Shown here: in pieces, positions 1 through 10,812 of the stretch
How positions within the stretch are numbered: the first letter of the stretch is position 1
Layout of the letters: each line of letters opens with the position of its first letter
DNA from: Monilinia fructicola
Taxonomy: Eukaryota; Ascomycota; Leotiomycetes; Helotiales; Sclerotiniaceae
Reading direction: 5' to 3'
Length of the DNA stretch: 64,000 nt
Assembly (NCBI GenBank): GCA_008692225.1
Contig: VICG01000010.1
Coordinates: 1,178,001-1,242,000 of the forward strand
Notes under the pieces: model-generated
What the model saw: the letters and a program-made list of their open reading frames with translations, nothing else
What the model was told of the DNA's origin: nothing
Database searches by the model: none
Translations under genes and position numbers: made by a program

Positions 1-658
1 GTCAAGAACTGAAGCCTCTTGCCAATATCAAACGTCTTAAGCTTTTCTGGGGTAGAGAGCCATTCTATATAGGCCCGATCAAGCCAATCACTAATTTGCT
101 CATCAATCACAGGCCCCATGATACGCAGATTTCTACTGCTATACTAGATCCAGAGTCAGTCTAGAATATGAATACAGTTATCATTGCAAGGCCCATACAC
201 TAGCGGCAAACTTGTGCCTCAGAGTCCGGTGCTCTTCTTTATCTCTTTGGGAAACAATATTGGGAACATTGGGGTCAACCTGAATAGAGTCAAACCATGG
301 ACCACGGGTGTATCCGGATCGGACACCAAGTATTCTTTGTATAGTAGTGGGATCATTTGTGATAATATGGTTCGACCCGATGCGAGCTAAAGACCCTTGA
401 TTCATCAGCATAACATGTCGGATCTTGGGATGCCAACTTACCATAGCGGACGTTGACTTTGACAAAAGTCTCTGCTGATTCTTCGGACGCAAGGGTCTTT
501 ACAACCCAGAATCTTGACCATGCAGCCAACCTAGGGTCAGGAATTAATGATAAGGGTGACGGTTGGCGGTACAGTATCTTCAACAAAAATCGCCATTTCA
601 AAGCAAGTACGACGAGAACTAAAGGGGCAAAAACAATATCCTTCACAAGATCGAACAT
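1..658 (-). CDS. Cytochrome P450 monooxygenase, N-terminal part (runs off the left edge)
   Basis: Three exons can be read on the minus strand: 658-442, 395-199 and 143-1, with introns 441-396 (46 bp, donor GTAAGT, branch CTGATGA) and 198-144 (55 bp, donor GTATGG). Start is the ATG at 658. The product opens with a hydrophobic ER anchor (about residues 8-30) and a proline-rich hinge (PSPLSLIPDPRLAAW), then the N-terminal P450 signature region: VRYGSLARIGSNHI, a GPWFDSI loop, and the B'-C helix stretch HRTLRHKFAAS. This order is typical of microsomal class II fungal P450s. About 185 residues of a usual 500 are present; the I-helix, ExxR and haem-cysteine loop lie outside the window, so substrate and subfamily cannot be told. 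Family is inferred from motif order. Confidence 0.85.
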
Positions 659-1420
659 GATTATATAAATTGATGAGAGCTTCAACAACAGATTCGGAGT
701 AGACGGGTAGCAACCGTGAGGCGTTTAACGGTCATATAGTTTTGATTACATATGACCATCCGTTACGTCCATCCAAGTGCTAAAGACACTTATTTGTTCT
801 GCCCCAGCTTGATCTCGTATGTGACACGAATTGGAGAATTATGGAAAAAGAGAAAGTGGCGCACTCGAATATGGTGATTCAACCACGGTCACATGGAGCT
901 CATATGTCTGAAGATGCTTCATATGCACAGTGGGCTCAGTATGATTCAAAAACAAGGTTGTTTCTTTTTCCAGTTTCATGTAGCATTGTTAAACATGCGA
1001 GATCATGTTGGGTGAACCTATTCAAAATGTTTATTGAAGGGAATCGATCCTGGTCAGATCCGAGGCTGAATGAGTTACAATAACTCTAAGCATGCGAGAC
1101 ATATGACAGCGCCGCAATACAGTTACACATTTGTGCAAAATGGTGCGTAAGACGCAGTCCGCCTTGAAGATCCCTGGTCGTATCCCTGGCAGATTGAAAG
1201 GTATAGATAGGAAAAATAGAACATACTCTCATAAAGCACTAGCTCATCAAGACATAACTGGTATTTTCTTCATCGTCCACCTTTCGTATTATATGTACTC
1301 TTTCAATATCTTGACGTTATTCGACATGACTTCGGCGTCATCTAGTCTTTTTGATTACTTGCCTTTCGCCTCCACCTTCAAGGGAGACGTCAAATTTCAC
1401 AACCCCTGAATCCAGAGCAT
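659..1420. other. Intergenic, no gene recognised
   Basis: Only short unrelated reading frames are present and none shows a family motif or a coherent exon structure. The part next to 658 should hold the P450 promoter. Confidence 0.5.
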
Positions 1421-1828
1421 CTTGGATATGCGGAGTACATTGATTCAGATATCTGCGTACCGATCATTTTGATATATGCAGCTTTGCGTATTTATGCGAA
1501 AGTAGCGGTACTCAACAAAAGAAACTGGGACGATCGTCTGTCTCTTGAATATTTTTGTGCTTGGGTTCGCATATTGATAACTCTGAATAGTTACTTGTAT
1601 CCTCGGACTGGCAAGCATATATCTTATATACCATATAGCACCGTACTTACCATGGTCTTAGCTCTCTGGCATCTCTGTTATCTCATTGACACTCATCAAT
1701 ACGTTCAAAGCTTCTCTGTTCTAGAAAGCAAGCTAGGGGATAATCAAACAGCAGTCTCCGGTCCGGTGGTGCACGTGGGAAATGTCAATGGGACAGAACT
1801 ATTGTTGACTTTCCTAGCAAACAGCTGA
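1421..1828 (+). pseudogene. Remnant of a Pth11-like / fungal rhodopsin-domain membrane protein
   Basis: An open frame starting around 1421 reads SDICVPIILIYAALRIYAKV followed by NKRNWDDRLSL, then YPRTGKHISYIP and a hydrophobic stretch. This matches the order of the fungal rhodopsin-domain (Pth11-like, seven-helix) family: an R(L/I)YAK motif, the WDD signature, then a GKH motif before the next helix. Only about two helices are recognisable, there is no good ATG, and the remaining helices cannot be found in nearby frames, so I call it a decayed fragment rather than a working receptor. An unusually diverged intact gene with missed introns is the alternative. Confidence 0.4.
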
Positions 1829-1858
1829 TATTAGGATGATGCTCTTTGATCCCCAGTC

Positions 1859-2824
1859 TCATGAAGTGTTGAGCTGATAGTTCACAAGGTAATACTCATC
1901 ATCGGGTGCATTTATGGACCTTGTATCTAGCTGGTCATGCTTTTCCTGTTTCTGCTCTACATCGATCTTTTCCAAGTTTTCCGGTGACTCAGAATGATGG
2001 TCATTGCTAGAACGATCACAACTGGACGTTCTACTTTGCAATGTCGATTGCCCTTATCACTCTCTACGCTCCCAGAGAGGACCACTCGTAACTAGAATAC
2101 CTTGAAGCACTTGCTTCTCCACGATATACATCTTCTAGGCCAGTAACAACCATGATGGAAATTATTAAAATAATAGGTGACTCTCATGTCGTCTTCTTAC
2201 CTTTACCAGGGGTGTGGAATTTGCATCTCCTATTCGCAAGAAGTTGAGTATTTTAGCCATGTTCAGGACCGGTTTAGTGGGTACATCATGAAGCCTGTCC
2301 CCAGGAACCTCAAGAAGCTGGCTATCAACAGTGCCTGTACTGCTAGTATCCTGGGTTTCGTACGGAGTATGTCGGGTTGTTGTGGTTCGTAACACCGAAA
2401 ATACCTGGACCAAAATCCCAGTTTGGATCTCTACGTGAGTATTATCCTTCACAGTAAGAAAATCAGCTAAGATTATATGTAGTATCATCGAAATGATGGC
2501 CTGTATGATAGCATCTTCCATGCCCACAACTGCTGCCATTTTCGTTAACATTGAATCCTCCCCTTGATCGGTCTTTTCGCATCGTGGCGCTCTTAAACTT
2601 TCCATGAGATTGTCCAGCCAAGATGAGGAATTAGGAAGTGCTTCAGAGGTACGGAGCGTGGAGTTTGATCGAATTGTACCGGCTGGTACTTGGAATGAAT
2701 GGCGAATGGAAGACTGGTCAGGACTCAGATGCTCACAGCGACAGGATTCCCGGAGGTGGAATTCAAGAAACAAAGCGGGTTGATGTGACATTTCAGACTT
2801 GAAGAAAGTGAAGGTGTGTGTCAT
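1859..2824 (-). CDS. Hypothetical protein, possible multi-exon gene
   Basis: I do not recognise this protein. A minus-strand frame starts at the ATG at 2824 and stays open for about 218 codons to 2165. Near its end, after codons for PLVK, sits a good intron donor (GTAAGAAG), so the true exon probably ends about 2191. A second open stretch at 2041-1859 is hydrophilic and acidic, ending ...DEYYLVNYQLNTS, and could be the last exon, but I cannot join the two with confidence. One moderately hydrophobic segment (MEDAIIQAIISMILHIILA) might be a membrane helix. The frame lies antisense and downstream of the receptor-like remnant. It may be a chance frame in decaying DNA. Confidence 0.25.
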
Positions 2825-3217
2825 GATCACTGACAGATGAAGCCAACGTTATTAATATTGCTGTATAATGGAGGTGAAACTGTGCGCTATGGACGAATAC
2901 TGTACAGTAGCAGCAGTACGGAATACCACAAGTACTAAGTCCGTATACGTATAGTATCTCTTGCTGAATCTGAAGATGATGTGATTGCCCAGGTGGTTAA
3001 CACCTAGGTAGTCACCTAGGTATCGATATTCAAGCATCCATTGCACCTTCCTTATCCGGCAAAGTGGCAGAAACGGGACCAACCTTGCACCAAATCGGGA
3101 AGCTCGAAAACACCTGGGAAGTGGGCACCATGGATACTACTAGGTAGTAAAGTAGGTACTAGGTAGATACAACCTTGGAATGCTGTACTGTACTCCGTAG
3201 TCTACGGAGTAGTGGAT

Positions 3218-3282
3218 GGCCTCAGGATGCCCTTGTCTTTCAAGGCTGTGGCCTCAGGATACCCTTGTCTTTCGAGGCTGTG
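3218..3282. repeat. Two-copy 32-bp tandem repeat
   Basis: The unit beginning GGCCTCAGGAT(G/A)CCCTTGTC is repeated in tandem at 3218 and 3250, differing by about two bases. Confidence 0.8.
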
Positions 3283-3374
3283 CTGTCTACCGTAGTACCT
3301 CCAGCTACTGTAAGACTCCCGAGGTCTTATTGATAAGTCCTACCCAAAAACCCAAGATCAGCCACCATCAACCT

Positions 3375-3452
3375 ACTAGTACCTAGTACCTAGTACCTAG
3401 TACCTAGTACCTACTACCTACTACCACCACTACCTAGTACCTACTGCCTACC
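3375..3452. repeat. CTAGTAC / CTACTAC microsatellite-like array
   Basis: Consecutive copies of a 7-bp unit (TAGTACC) followed by CTACTACC and related variants. Confidence 0.75.
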
Positions 3453-4344
3453 TAGGTATTCACTTATCAACCTATCAATCTATCAACCCCGCCATGGTTT
3501 TACCATCCCTCTCAAATTCGCCATTCGTCGTCTTCCAAGGTTCTTGCCAACACCGTTTATGTTTACCATTTATCCGAACCTTGGAAGTTCTTGATGTGCC
3601 TCTTTACACACAGACATGCGGCAGATATGAGATATGAGATATCAAATTAATAAAAGTGGCAAGTGGCGGCGGGGATACCGAAGCACGGTTGGATAGTTGG
3701 GGCTCTCGAGCTCCATTATTCTTTGGTTCATCGTTCAGGTACGGAGTACACCGCCAATCAATCATCTTTGATACTGACTACAGACTCCAGAGTAGGTATT
3801 CCTCGCTCAAACAGTACAACATTCTGTAAAGCACGTTGGCAAAGATTTCTATCAGGATCTTTAATTTTGAATAGTGAAACCTTTGGAAGAAACGCTAGCA
3901 TGATTAGCTCGTTTCTCCTGATCTCCCTTCCCCTACTGATTCTTGTACTTGCTGGCGATTCGAGTACCTAGGTATCTTTCGCTTCACACTGTTCACAATT
4001 TACCTAGGTACATAACTTTCATTGGCCGTTCATTTATTATTGCACAGCATCTGATTTCTTATCAATTGTTATCCTCTCTCGAGCCTCCCAGGGTTTTGGA
4101 GATCTACGATAATGTATAGAATTAGTCTTATGGATCTCGTCCAATGCACGTCTTCCAGAAAAGGTAGGTGATACCGGTAGGTTTAACCTTCGGATAGAAA
4201 GAGGATACGAATAACTTGGGGTGAATGCCACTCATTCATAATCTTATTACTCCTCCTTTTCTCCTCCTTTTCTCCTCTTTCTTTTTCTTGTGCTTCTCTG
4301 TCAGATCCTTTGACTTCCGGTTTCAACAAGTCTTTGGAATCACC

Positions 4345-6279
4345 ATGAAGTGGTCAATTGTATCCGCGGTATCTTTGCTGGTTGCATCTGCAGCTGCTGA
4401 TCATCCATTCCTTCACAAGGGAAGGTTGGTTCCACCAATTGAAGCAAGTGATGAGTTTCCTGCAGCCATCAACGCGACGGCGAATACTACAGGCTCTGCT
4501 TTCTTCACGCAACTTTTGGATCATGACGATCCATCCAAAGGAACTTTTCAGCAGAAGTTTTGGTGGAATTCCGAGTTCTGGGCCGGGCCAGGATCTCCAG
4601 TGAGAATATCCACGAATTTCCTCCATTGAACTCTAGCTGATGATTTTAGATCGTTTTCTTTACTCCTGGTGAAATTGCTGCTGCTAACTACGGTGCCTAC
4701 TTGACCAATGTCACCATTACCGGATTGTATGCACAGGAGGTCAAGGGTGCCGTGGTTATGGTTGAGCGTATGTGACTCTAGTCCTTCGACGTGGAAGATA
4801 TACTTAACTGTCTACAGATCGGTACTGGGGTGAATCGTCTCCATATGAAAATTTGACGACGACAAACTTGCAACTCCTCACGCTCAAGCAAGCCATCGCC
4901 GATTTTGTTCACTTTGCCAAGACAGTTGACCTTCCGTTTGACACAAACCACAGCAGCAATGCAGCCACTGCACCTTGGATATTCTCGGGCGGTAGTTACA
5001 GTGGTGCACTCTCTGCTTGGACCGAATCTACAAGCCCTGGTACATTCTGGGCATACCACTCTTCAAGTGCTCCTGTTCAAGCTATCGATGACTATTGGCA
5101 ATACTTCTACCCCATTCAAGATGGTATGCCAAAGAACTGCAGCAAGGACGTTTCTCTAGTCATTGACTACATGGACAATGTCTTGACTCACGGAAACAAA
5201 AGTGCGGTAACTGCACTCAAAACCAAATTTGGCTTAGATTTTATCGAACATAATGATGATTTTATGGCTGTGCTCGAAAATGGTCCGTGGTTGTGGCAAT
5301 CGAATAGCTTCTACACCAATTATTCAGACTTCTACCAGTTCTGTGATGCGATTGAGGTGAGTAACCTTATATTTGATATGACTAATCGCATTCTAATTAA
5401 CATATCAGAACGTGACCGCCGGAGCTGCCATCACCCCGGATGCGAGTGGTGTTGGTCTTGCTACTGCGATTGAAGGATATGCAAATTGGACCAAGAGTTT
5501 AGTACCAGGCTGTAAGTACTTGTTTATTTGCAGACGTATTGAGTTACTAACAAAAGACCAACAGACTGTGAAGGCTTTGGCTATGGTGCCAATGACACGT
5601 CCTGCTTCAACACACATGACTTCAACAACCTGATGTTCAGAGATTATAGTGTCGGAAATGCAGTTGATAGACAGTGGAATTGGATGCTTTGCAATGAACC
5701 ATTTGCCTACTGGCAAGAGTATGTATTTTGTCATCAACAGTATCGCGAGTGCTAATCGTGTCGACAGTGGAGCGCCAAAGGACAAACCTACAATTGTTTC
5801 GCGTCTTGTCAATTCAGAATACTGGCAACGACAATGTGCCTTGTTCTTCCCAACTGAGGGCAATTACACATATGCCAGCGCCAAGGGTGCCACGGTAGAC
5901 AGTGTCAATAAGTACACCAAGGGATGGGATCTGGAGAATACCACTCGTCTCATCTGGACAAATGGGTATGAATTCCGGCCAGACTTACTAGTAAAATTAC
6001 TGACAATGTTATAGCCAATATGACCCATGGAGAACATCCGGTGTCAGCTCTCAATTTAGACCTGGTGGCGAGTTGCAGTCTACTGCACAACATCCCGTAC
6101 AAATCATTCCCGGCGGATTCCATTGTTCAGATCTCAGATTGAGGAATGGATTAGTCAATGCAGGCGTCCAACAAGTGATTGATAATGAGGTAGCACAAAT
6201 AGTGGCATGGACAGCCGAGTTTTACAATCAGACTTCGAGCTATTCAAGGCCATATGGAGGATCTAGACGAAGATATTAG
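4345..6279 (+). CDS. Secreted serine carboxypeptidase, peptidase family S28
   Basis: Seven exons (4345-4599, 4650-4767, 4818-5356, 5409-5511, 5565-5718, 5768-5965, 6015-6279) give 543 residues, normal for fungal S28 prolyl-Xaa-type peptidases (relatives of lysosomal Pro-X carboxypeptidase). Introns are 49-53 bp with standard donors. The start follows the last in-frame ATG and gives a clear signal peptide (MKWSIVSAVSLLVASAAA). Family marks in order: FFTPGE, HRYWGESSP, the nucleophile elbow GGSYSG (Ser of the triad), NGQYDPW (Asp) and GGFHCSD (His). Several N-x-S/T sites and paired cysteines fit an extracellular glycoprotein acting on proline-containing peptides, probably at acidic pH. The reading frame is intact. 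The exact substrate preference is inferred from the family. Confidence 0.93.
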
Positions 6280-6777
6280 TATGGTAATAACAAATACACT
6301 TAGGTAGACAGACGAACAAATCTACTTAGCTAAAGTAATAAGAAATGAAAACAATCTCCATAAAACCTTTTGAAATTTTTACAATTTGAGAGCCTCAGTA
6401 AGAATATCATGGAACACTAGTTAGTCATTGGCTATGATGTGAGACTGACATCCATGAATCGACTTTAGTATTGTTCTTGAGGATATTCAACTGAATGGTA
6501 ATAATCTCCTAGCTTCATCGTCATCGAAAAGAATATACTTTACTTGTACCCGTGGACGTGCTTATTAGTCTCTTATCGCTTATCATTAGCCGCTTGATAG
6601 TTCTAGCTAGGTACTTTTATAGTAGACACCATAAAAGCAAGCTGTCCTTCCTCTCATTAGAAATCAATCACACGTCTGAAAAGCAGGTATTTAAACCCCT
6701 AAAACTTCTGTCATATCCAGAAATTCAATCAAATCATACAAATACTTACATCTTTCTACCAGAAACGAATCATCAAA
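6280..6777. promoter_or_regulatory. Intergenic: S28 3' end and disulfide-isomerase promoter
   Basis: No gene seen. A CCCGTGGACGTG stretch at about 6549 holds an ACGTG core as found in unfolded-protein-response elements of other fungi, which would suit an ER chaperone gene, but it is also one copy of a word (TCCACGGGT) repeated elsewhere in the window, so a regulatory role is only a guess. Confidence 0.3.
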
Positions 6778-7939
6778 ATGGTTCTTTTAAAAAGTATTGT
6801 TCTCGCTGGCCTCGCCACAGTAGCAACAGCCTCCTCTGCCGTCATCGATTTGATACCATCGAATTTCGATCAATTTGCCTTCGAGGGCAAACCAGCTTTA
6901 ATTGAATTTTTTGCGCCATGGTGCGGACACTGCAAATCTCTTGCACCAGTTTACGAGCAGCTTGCTCAGGACTTTGCATTTGCAAAAGATAAGGTTACAA
7001 TTGCAAAGGTCGATGCCGATGCCGAGAAGAGCTTGGGAAAGAAATTTGGTGTCCAGGGTTTCCCAACAATCAAATACTTCGATGGAAAGAGCAAGACTCC
7101 AGAAGATTACAGTGGAGGCAGAGATATCGATAGCTTGACGGAATTCATCACAAAGAAGACTGGCATTAAGCCCAAGAAGGCGAAGGCAGCCCCAAGTGCT
7201 GTTGAGATGTTGACCGATAAGTCATTCAAGGAGCAAATTGGTAGTGATAAGGACGTCATTGTTGCTTTTACTGCACCATGGTGTGGCCGTAAGTTCTCCC
7301 AATATCTACATCAGGATCTGAAATGGCTTGCTAATGTTCGCTCCTTCAGACTGTAAGACTTTGGCTCCAATTTGGGAGAAGGTTGCTCAAGATTTCGTCA
7401 ATGAACCCAATGTCGTCATCGCCAAGGTCGATGCCGAAGCCGAGAACTCCAAGGCCACAGCTAAGGATCAAGGCGTTACCTCTTACCCAACAATCAAATT
7501 CTTCCCAAAGGGCAGCACTGAAGCCGAAGCATACTCCGGTGGACGTTCCGAGAAGGATCTGGTTGAGTTCTTGAACAGCAAGGCCGGTACCCACCGTGCT
7601 GTTGGTGGTGGACTTGATGCTACTGCCGGTACCATTGAGGCTTTGGATGCTCTCGTCAGCAAATTCACCGGTGGTTCAAGCATCGCCGAAGTTGCCGCAG
7701 AGGCTACCAAGGCTGCTCAAGAATATAAGGAGGGCGCCCAATCGAAGTACGCCGAGTACTATGTAAAGGTCTTCGACAAGTTGAGCAAGAGTGATAACTA
7801 CGCTGCCAAGGAGCTTGCTAGATTAGATGGTATTATCAAGAAGGGGGGTTTGGCACCAGAAAAGTTGGATGAGTTCACAACCAAGACCAACATCTTGAGA
7901 AGATTCATCGAGAAGGCAACCGGAAAGTCTGAATTGTAA
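6778..7939 (+). CDS. ER protein disulfide isomerase of the ERp38 / TigA type
   Basis: Two exons (6778-7288, 7350-7939) encode 366 residues. A signal peptide (about 1-18, LVLAGLATVATA-like) is followed by two thioredoxin domains: the first with APWCGHCKSLAP near residue 47, the second with APWCGHCKTLAP, each ending in a G(F/S)PTIK cis-proline segment. The 61-bp intron splits the His codon of the second CGHC active site. The C-terminal helical domain of about 95 residues is the ERp29c-like (D) domain that marks this subgroup. The protein ends KSEL, a likely variant of the KDEL/HDEL retrieval signal, so it should stay in the ER lumen and form and reshuffle disulfides in secreted proteins. The 5' leader is rich in A and C just before the ATG. 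The frame is intact. Confidence 0.95.
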
Positions 7940-8218
7940 AAAGTGCAATTTTGTTCAATGTAAAGAGGGGCAACTGGGTTACACATTGATCTCATAGGAA
8001 AAGTTCGTTTTGGACCATATTTGGTAATCATGGATGATTGTATGTGGAATGAACAATTTATGAATCGTCTTTAATAAAAACAATCTTGGTATCTCGTCCC
8101 ATGCCCTTCTATAACGCCCATTTGTGCAAAATCGTATTCCACTTCGGAGTGCATAACAACCCACGTTCAATCACAGTGCACTCTATATATTCCCAAATCG
8201 TTCAAGTGTATTCGCATA
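7940..8218. other. Shared 3' region of two converging genes
   Basis: Short spacer between the convergent stop codons at 7939 and 8219; AATAAA-like sequence (AATAAAAAC) at about 8073. No gene seen. Confidence 0.5.
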
Positions 8219-8712
8219 TTACATTTTCGTGGGACTGCCCCTTCCATCCTTCGATTCCATGTTACTCTGCAGCGTAGCCTCGAGATTGTCTAGACGTCGC
8301 GACATCTCGTCCACTGTTTCGTGTTCAATCAGTCCTTGCACTGTTTCACCAGCCAGAAACGAAAATAGACAGTAAGGTGGAGGGAAAATTTGCCGGGAAA
8401 GGAGGGACAGGACAGGACAGGACAGGACATACTCTTTGCGAAAATCTCGCTCGAAACTCCAGCGAATTTATTTGACAATGAATTTAGGAGTTCATCTACG
8501 ACGAGAGAAAGTTCTGCAGTGGCCGAGGTATCAGTTGTTCCCTATGCGTAGGTCCAAGGGAGTTAGCTAGTGATGGGGGAACGGGAGCTTGAGGTTAGGC
8601 TGTGCTACGGATAGGGTGGTGTGTGGTGTGGGTTGGTATATACACTGACAGATGTTGTGGAGATGGTAGACATGCGATTTGGGTTTGGGGATTTAATGTC
8701 GTTTGTTGCCAT
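8219..8712 (-). CDS. Heat shock factor-binding protein 1 (HSBP1)-like small coiled-coil protein
   Basis: A small gene of three exons: 8712-8650, 8541-8433 and 8340-8219, with introns 8649-8542 and 8432-8341. The joined product is 97 residues and reads through cleanly. Its core, ELSLVVDELLNSLSNKF then VSSEIFAKM, and EMSRRLDNLEATL, matches the HSBP1 pattern (DLT.VVQ.LL..M..KF..MSD.I..KIDEM..RIDDLE), a heptad-repeat helix that trimerises and in animals binds heat shock factor 1. The hydrophobic heptads are preserved, with a short insertion (QGLIEHETV) before the second half. N- and C-terminal tails are Ser/Lys-rich and unstructured. Family placement rests on this pattern; a role in heat-shock control in fungi is not established here. 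Confidence 0.72.
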
Positions 8713-8926
8713 GGTTCGTGTGATTGATTTGGACTTGTAGATGAATGAAGGGAGAGGGGATTATTATACTGCAGTACTCGAGTATTTGAAGTAGAGAGAG
8801 TGTGGTGTGCGAAATGAGTGGTTTGTTCTGGGGTTCACAGTATTATTATTATTGGGGTGCAGCAAAACAAGGGTTTCAGGCTAAGAGTGAGTGGTCAGTG
8901 AGGGACGGCATTTGGGCTGGGAATGT
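8713..8926. promoter_or_regulatory. Upstream region of the HSBP1-like gene
   Basis: Spacer between the ATG at 8712 and the transposon's target-site duplication. The transposon inserted about 220 bp upstream of the start codon, so it may sit in or near the promoter. No reading frame of note. Confidence 0.4.
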
Positions 8927-8934
8927 GCCCGATG
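8927..8934. repeat. Target-site duplication, left copy
   Basis: GCCCGATG, identical to 10633-10640 and directly abutting the inverted repeat. Confidence 0.85.
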
Positions 8935-8955
8935 CACCCCATGCATATGATGTCT

Positions 8956-9004
8956 GGCCTTTTAAGGCTTTATTCTTAAGTTAAGGATAAAGCCTTAAAA
9001 GGCC
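8956..9004. repeat. Palindrome within the left terminal repeat
   Basis: About 49 bp reading GGCCTTTTAAGGCTTTAT then its reverse complement, with CTTAAG at the centre. The right end has the matching palindrome at 10563-10611. Each could form a cruciform or hairpin. Confidence 0.85.
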
Positions 9005-9241
9005 GAAATCCCGTAACGATAAATATATGACTAATATATTAATAAATGAAATATGACTAATATATTAATAAATATAATAATAGATCATTTGATGATTAAT
9101 TATATTTACTTAATTTAAGTTTATCTTAAAAATCTAAGTTTATCTTGAAAATCTAAGATTATCTTAGAAAATGAAGATTATCTTAAAAAATAAAGTTTAT
9201 CTTAAAAATCTAAGTTTATCTTAAAAATCTAAGTTTATCTT

Positions 9242-9610
<369 letters not shown>

Positions 9611-9640
9611 TCATTATAATAATAGTAATAATAATAATAA

Positions 9641-9705
9641 CCCTAACCCTAACCCCAACTTATTCTAACCCTTAACCCCAACCCTAACCCTAACCCTAAC
9701 CCTAT
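9641..9705. repeat. Internal telomere-like repeat tract (CCCTAA)n
   Basis: CCCTAA units, some degenerate (CCCCAA, CCCTTAA), run directly after the TAA array. CCCTAA/TTAGGG is the usual telomere unit of filamentous fungi, here inside a transposon in the middle of a gene-bearing region. Confidence 0.85.
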
Positions 9706-10562
9706 TCTTAATTTTAAAATAAAATGTATAAAATAATAAATAAATAGATTTGTATTATTATTATTATTATTATTTATTAAAAAAATATCCTTAAAAAAAC
9801 TTATATTAAAAATATAATATTTATATAAATTAATTATTTATATTATCTATATAAAATTCAAATATATAAGAAATTTATTTTCAAAAATGAAAAATTGAAA
9901 TTATATAATAAATTTTAAATTTAAATATAAGATATATTATTTTAAAATAAATTATAAATTTTAAAAAAGTTTATTTTTTTGAAATAAATAAAATCTTTAT
10001 TATATTTAGTTAATAATTCTTTTTTTAAGATAATTTTTATTTTTTAAGATAATCTTTATTTTTTAAGATAATCTTTATTTTTAAAGATAAACTTGATTTT
10101 TTAAGATAAATTTATTATATATTATATATTATCTATTATCTATTATTATATTAATAATATTTTATTTTTTTAAGATAATCTTCATTTTTTAAGATAATTT
10201 TCATTTTTTAAGATAATCTTTATTTTCTAAGATAATCTTCATTTTTAAAGATAAACTTGATTTTTTAAAATAAATTTATTATATATTATATATTATCTAT
10301 TATTATATTAATAATAATATTTTATTTTTTTAAGATAATCTTCATTTTTTAAGATAATCTTCATTTTTCAAAATAATCTTCATTTTCTAAGATAATCTTC
10401 ATTTTTTAAGATAATCTTCATTTTTTAAGATAATCTTTAATTTTTAAGATAAATTTATTTTAAGTTATATAATTAGTCATCAGATTTTGTATTGTTTAAT
10501 ACTATATTAATAATATTTTAATTATTAATATATTAGTCATATGCTTATCGTTACGGGATTTC

Positions 10563-10611
10563 GGCCTTCTAAGGCTTTATCTTTAACTTAAGGATAAAGC
10601 CTTAGAAGGCC
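10563..10611. repeat. Palindrome within the right terminal repeat
   Basis: Counterpart of 8956-9004, differing by a few transitions, several of which are compensating on the two arms (TTTT/AAAA in the left copy, TTCT/AGAA in the right). Confidence 0.85.
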
Positions 10612-10632
10612 AGACATCATATGCATGGGGTG

Positions 10633-10640
10633 GCCCGATG
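10633..10640. repeat. Target-site duplication, right copy
   Basis: GCCCGATG, identical to 8927-8934. Confidence 0.85.
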
Positions 10641-10812
10641 ATGCCTCATTCCAGTGATTCTGCAACAATCAATCATGCTATCAAATCCACCACGACAAAT
10701 TATCACCTACATTTAGCAAATCTGATATGTCTTCTCCTCCACGTCCTGGTTGAGTAGAATATGGCAGAAACTCAAATAATCACGCGAATAGAAGGGTAAA
10801 CAATCCGTAAAT
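10641..10812. promoter_or_regulatory. Upstream region of the DSC ligase gene
   Basis: Only about 170 bp separate the transposon's target duplication from the start codon at 10813, so the element probably displaced or joined the original promoter. Confidence 0.4.

Larger units (their letters stand above)
2831..4344. other. Repeat-rich intergenic region upstream of the S28 peptidase
   Basis: No convincing gene. The stretch has many short recurring words: GCCCAGGTG, ACCTAGGTA (twice near 3001-3022, again near 3451, 3967 and 4003), TACTCCGTA/TACGGAGTA (3191, 3204, 3740) and AACCTTGGAA (3171, 3577; reverse at 3533). It should include the promoter and 5' leader of the gene starting at 4345; a CT-rich stretch lies at about 4255-4290. 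Confidence 0.5.
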
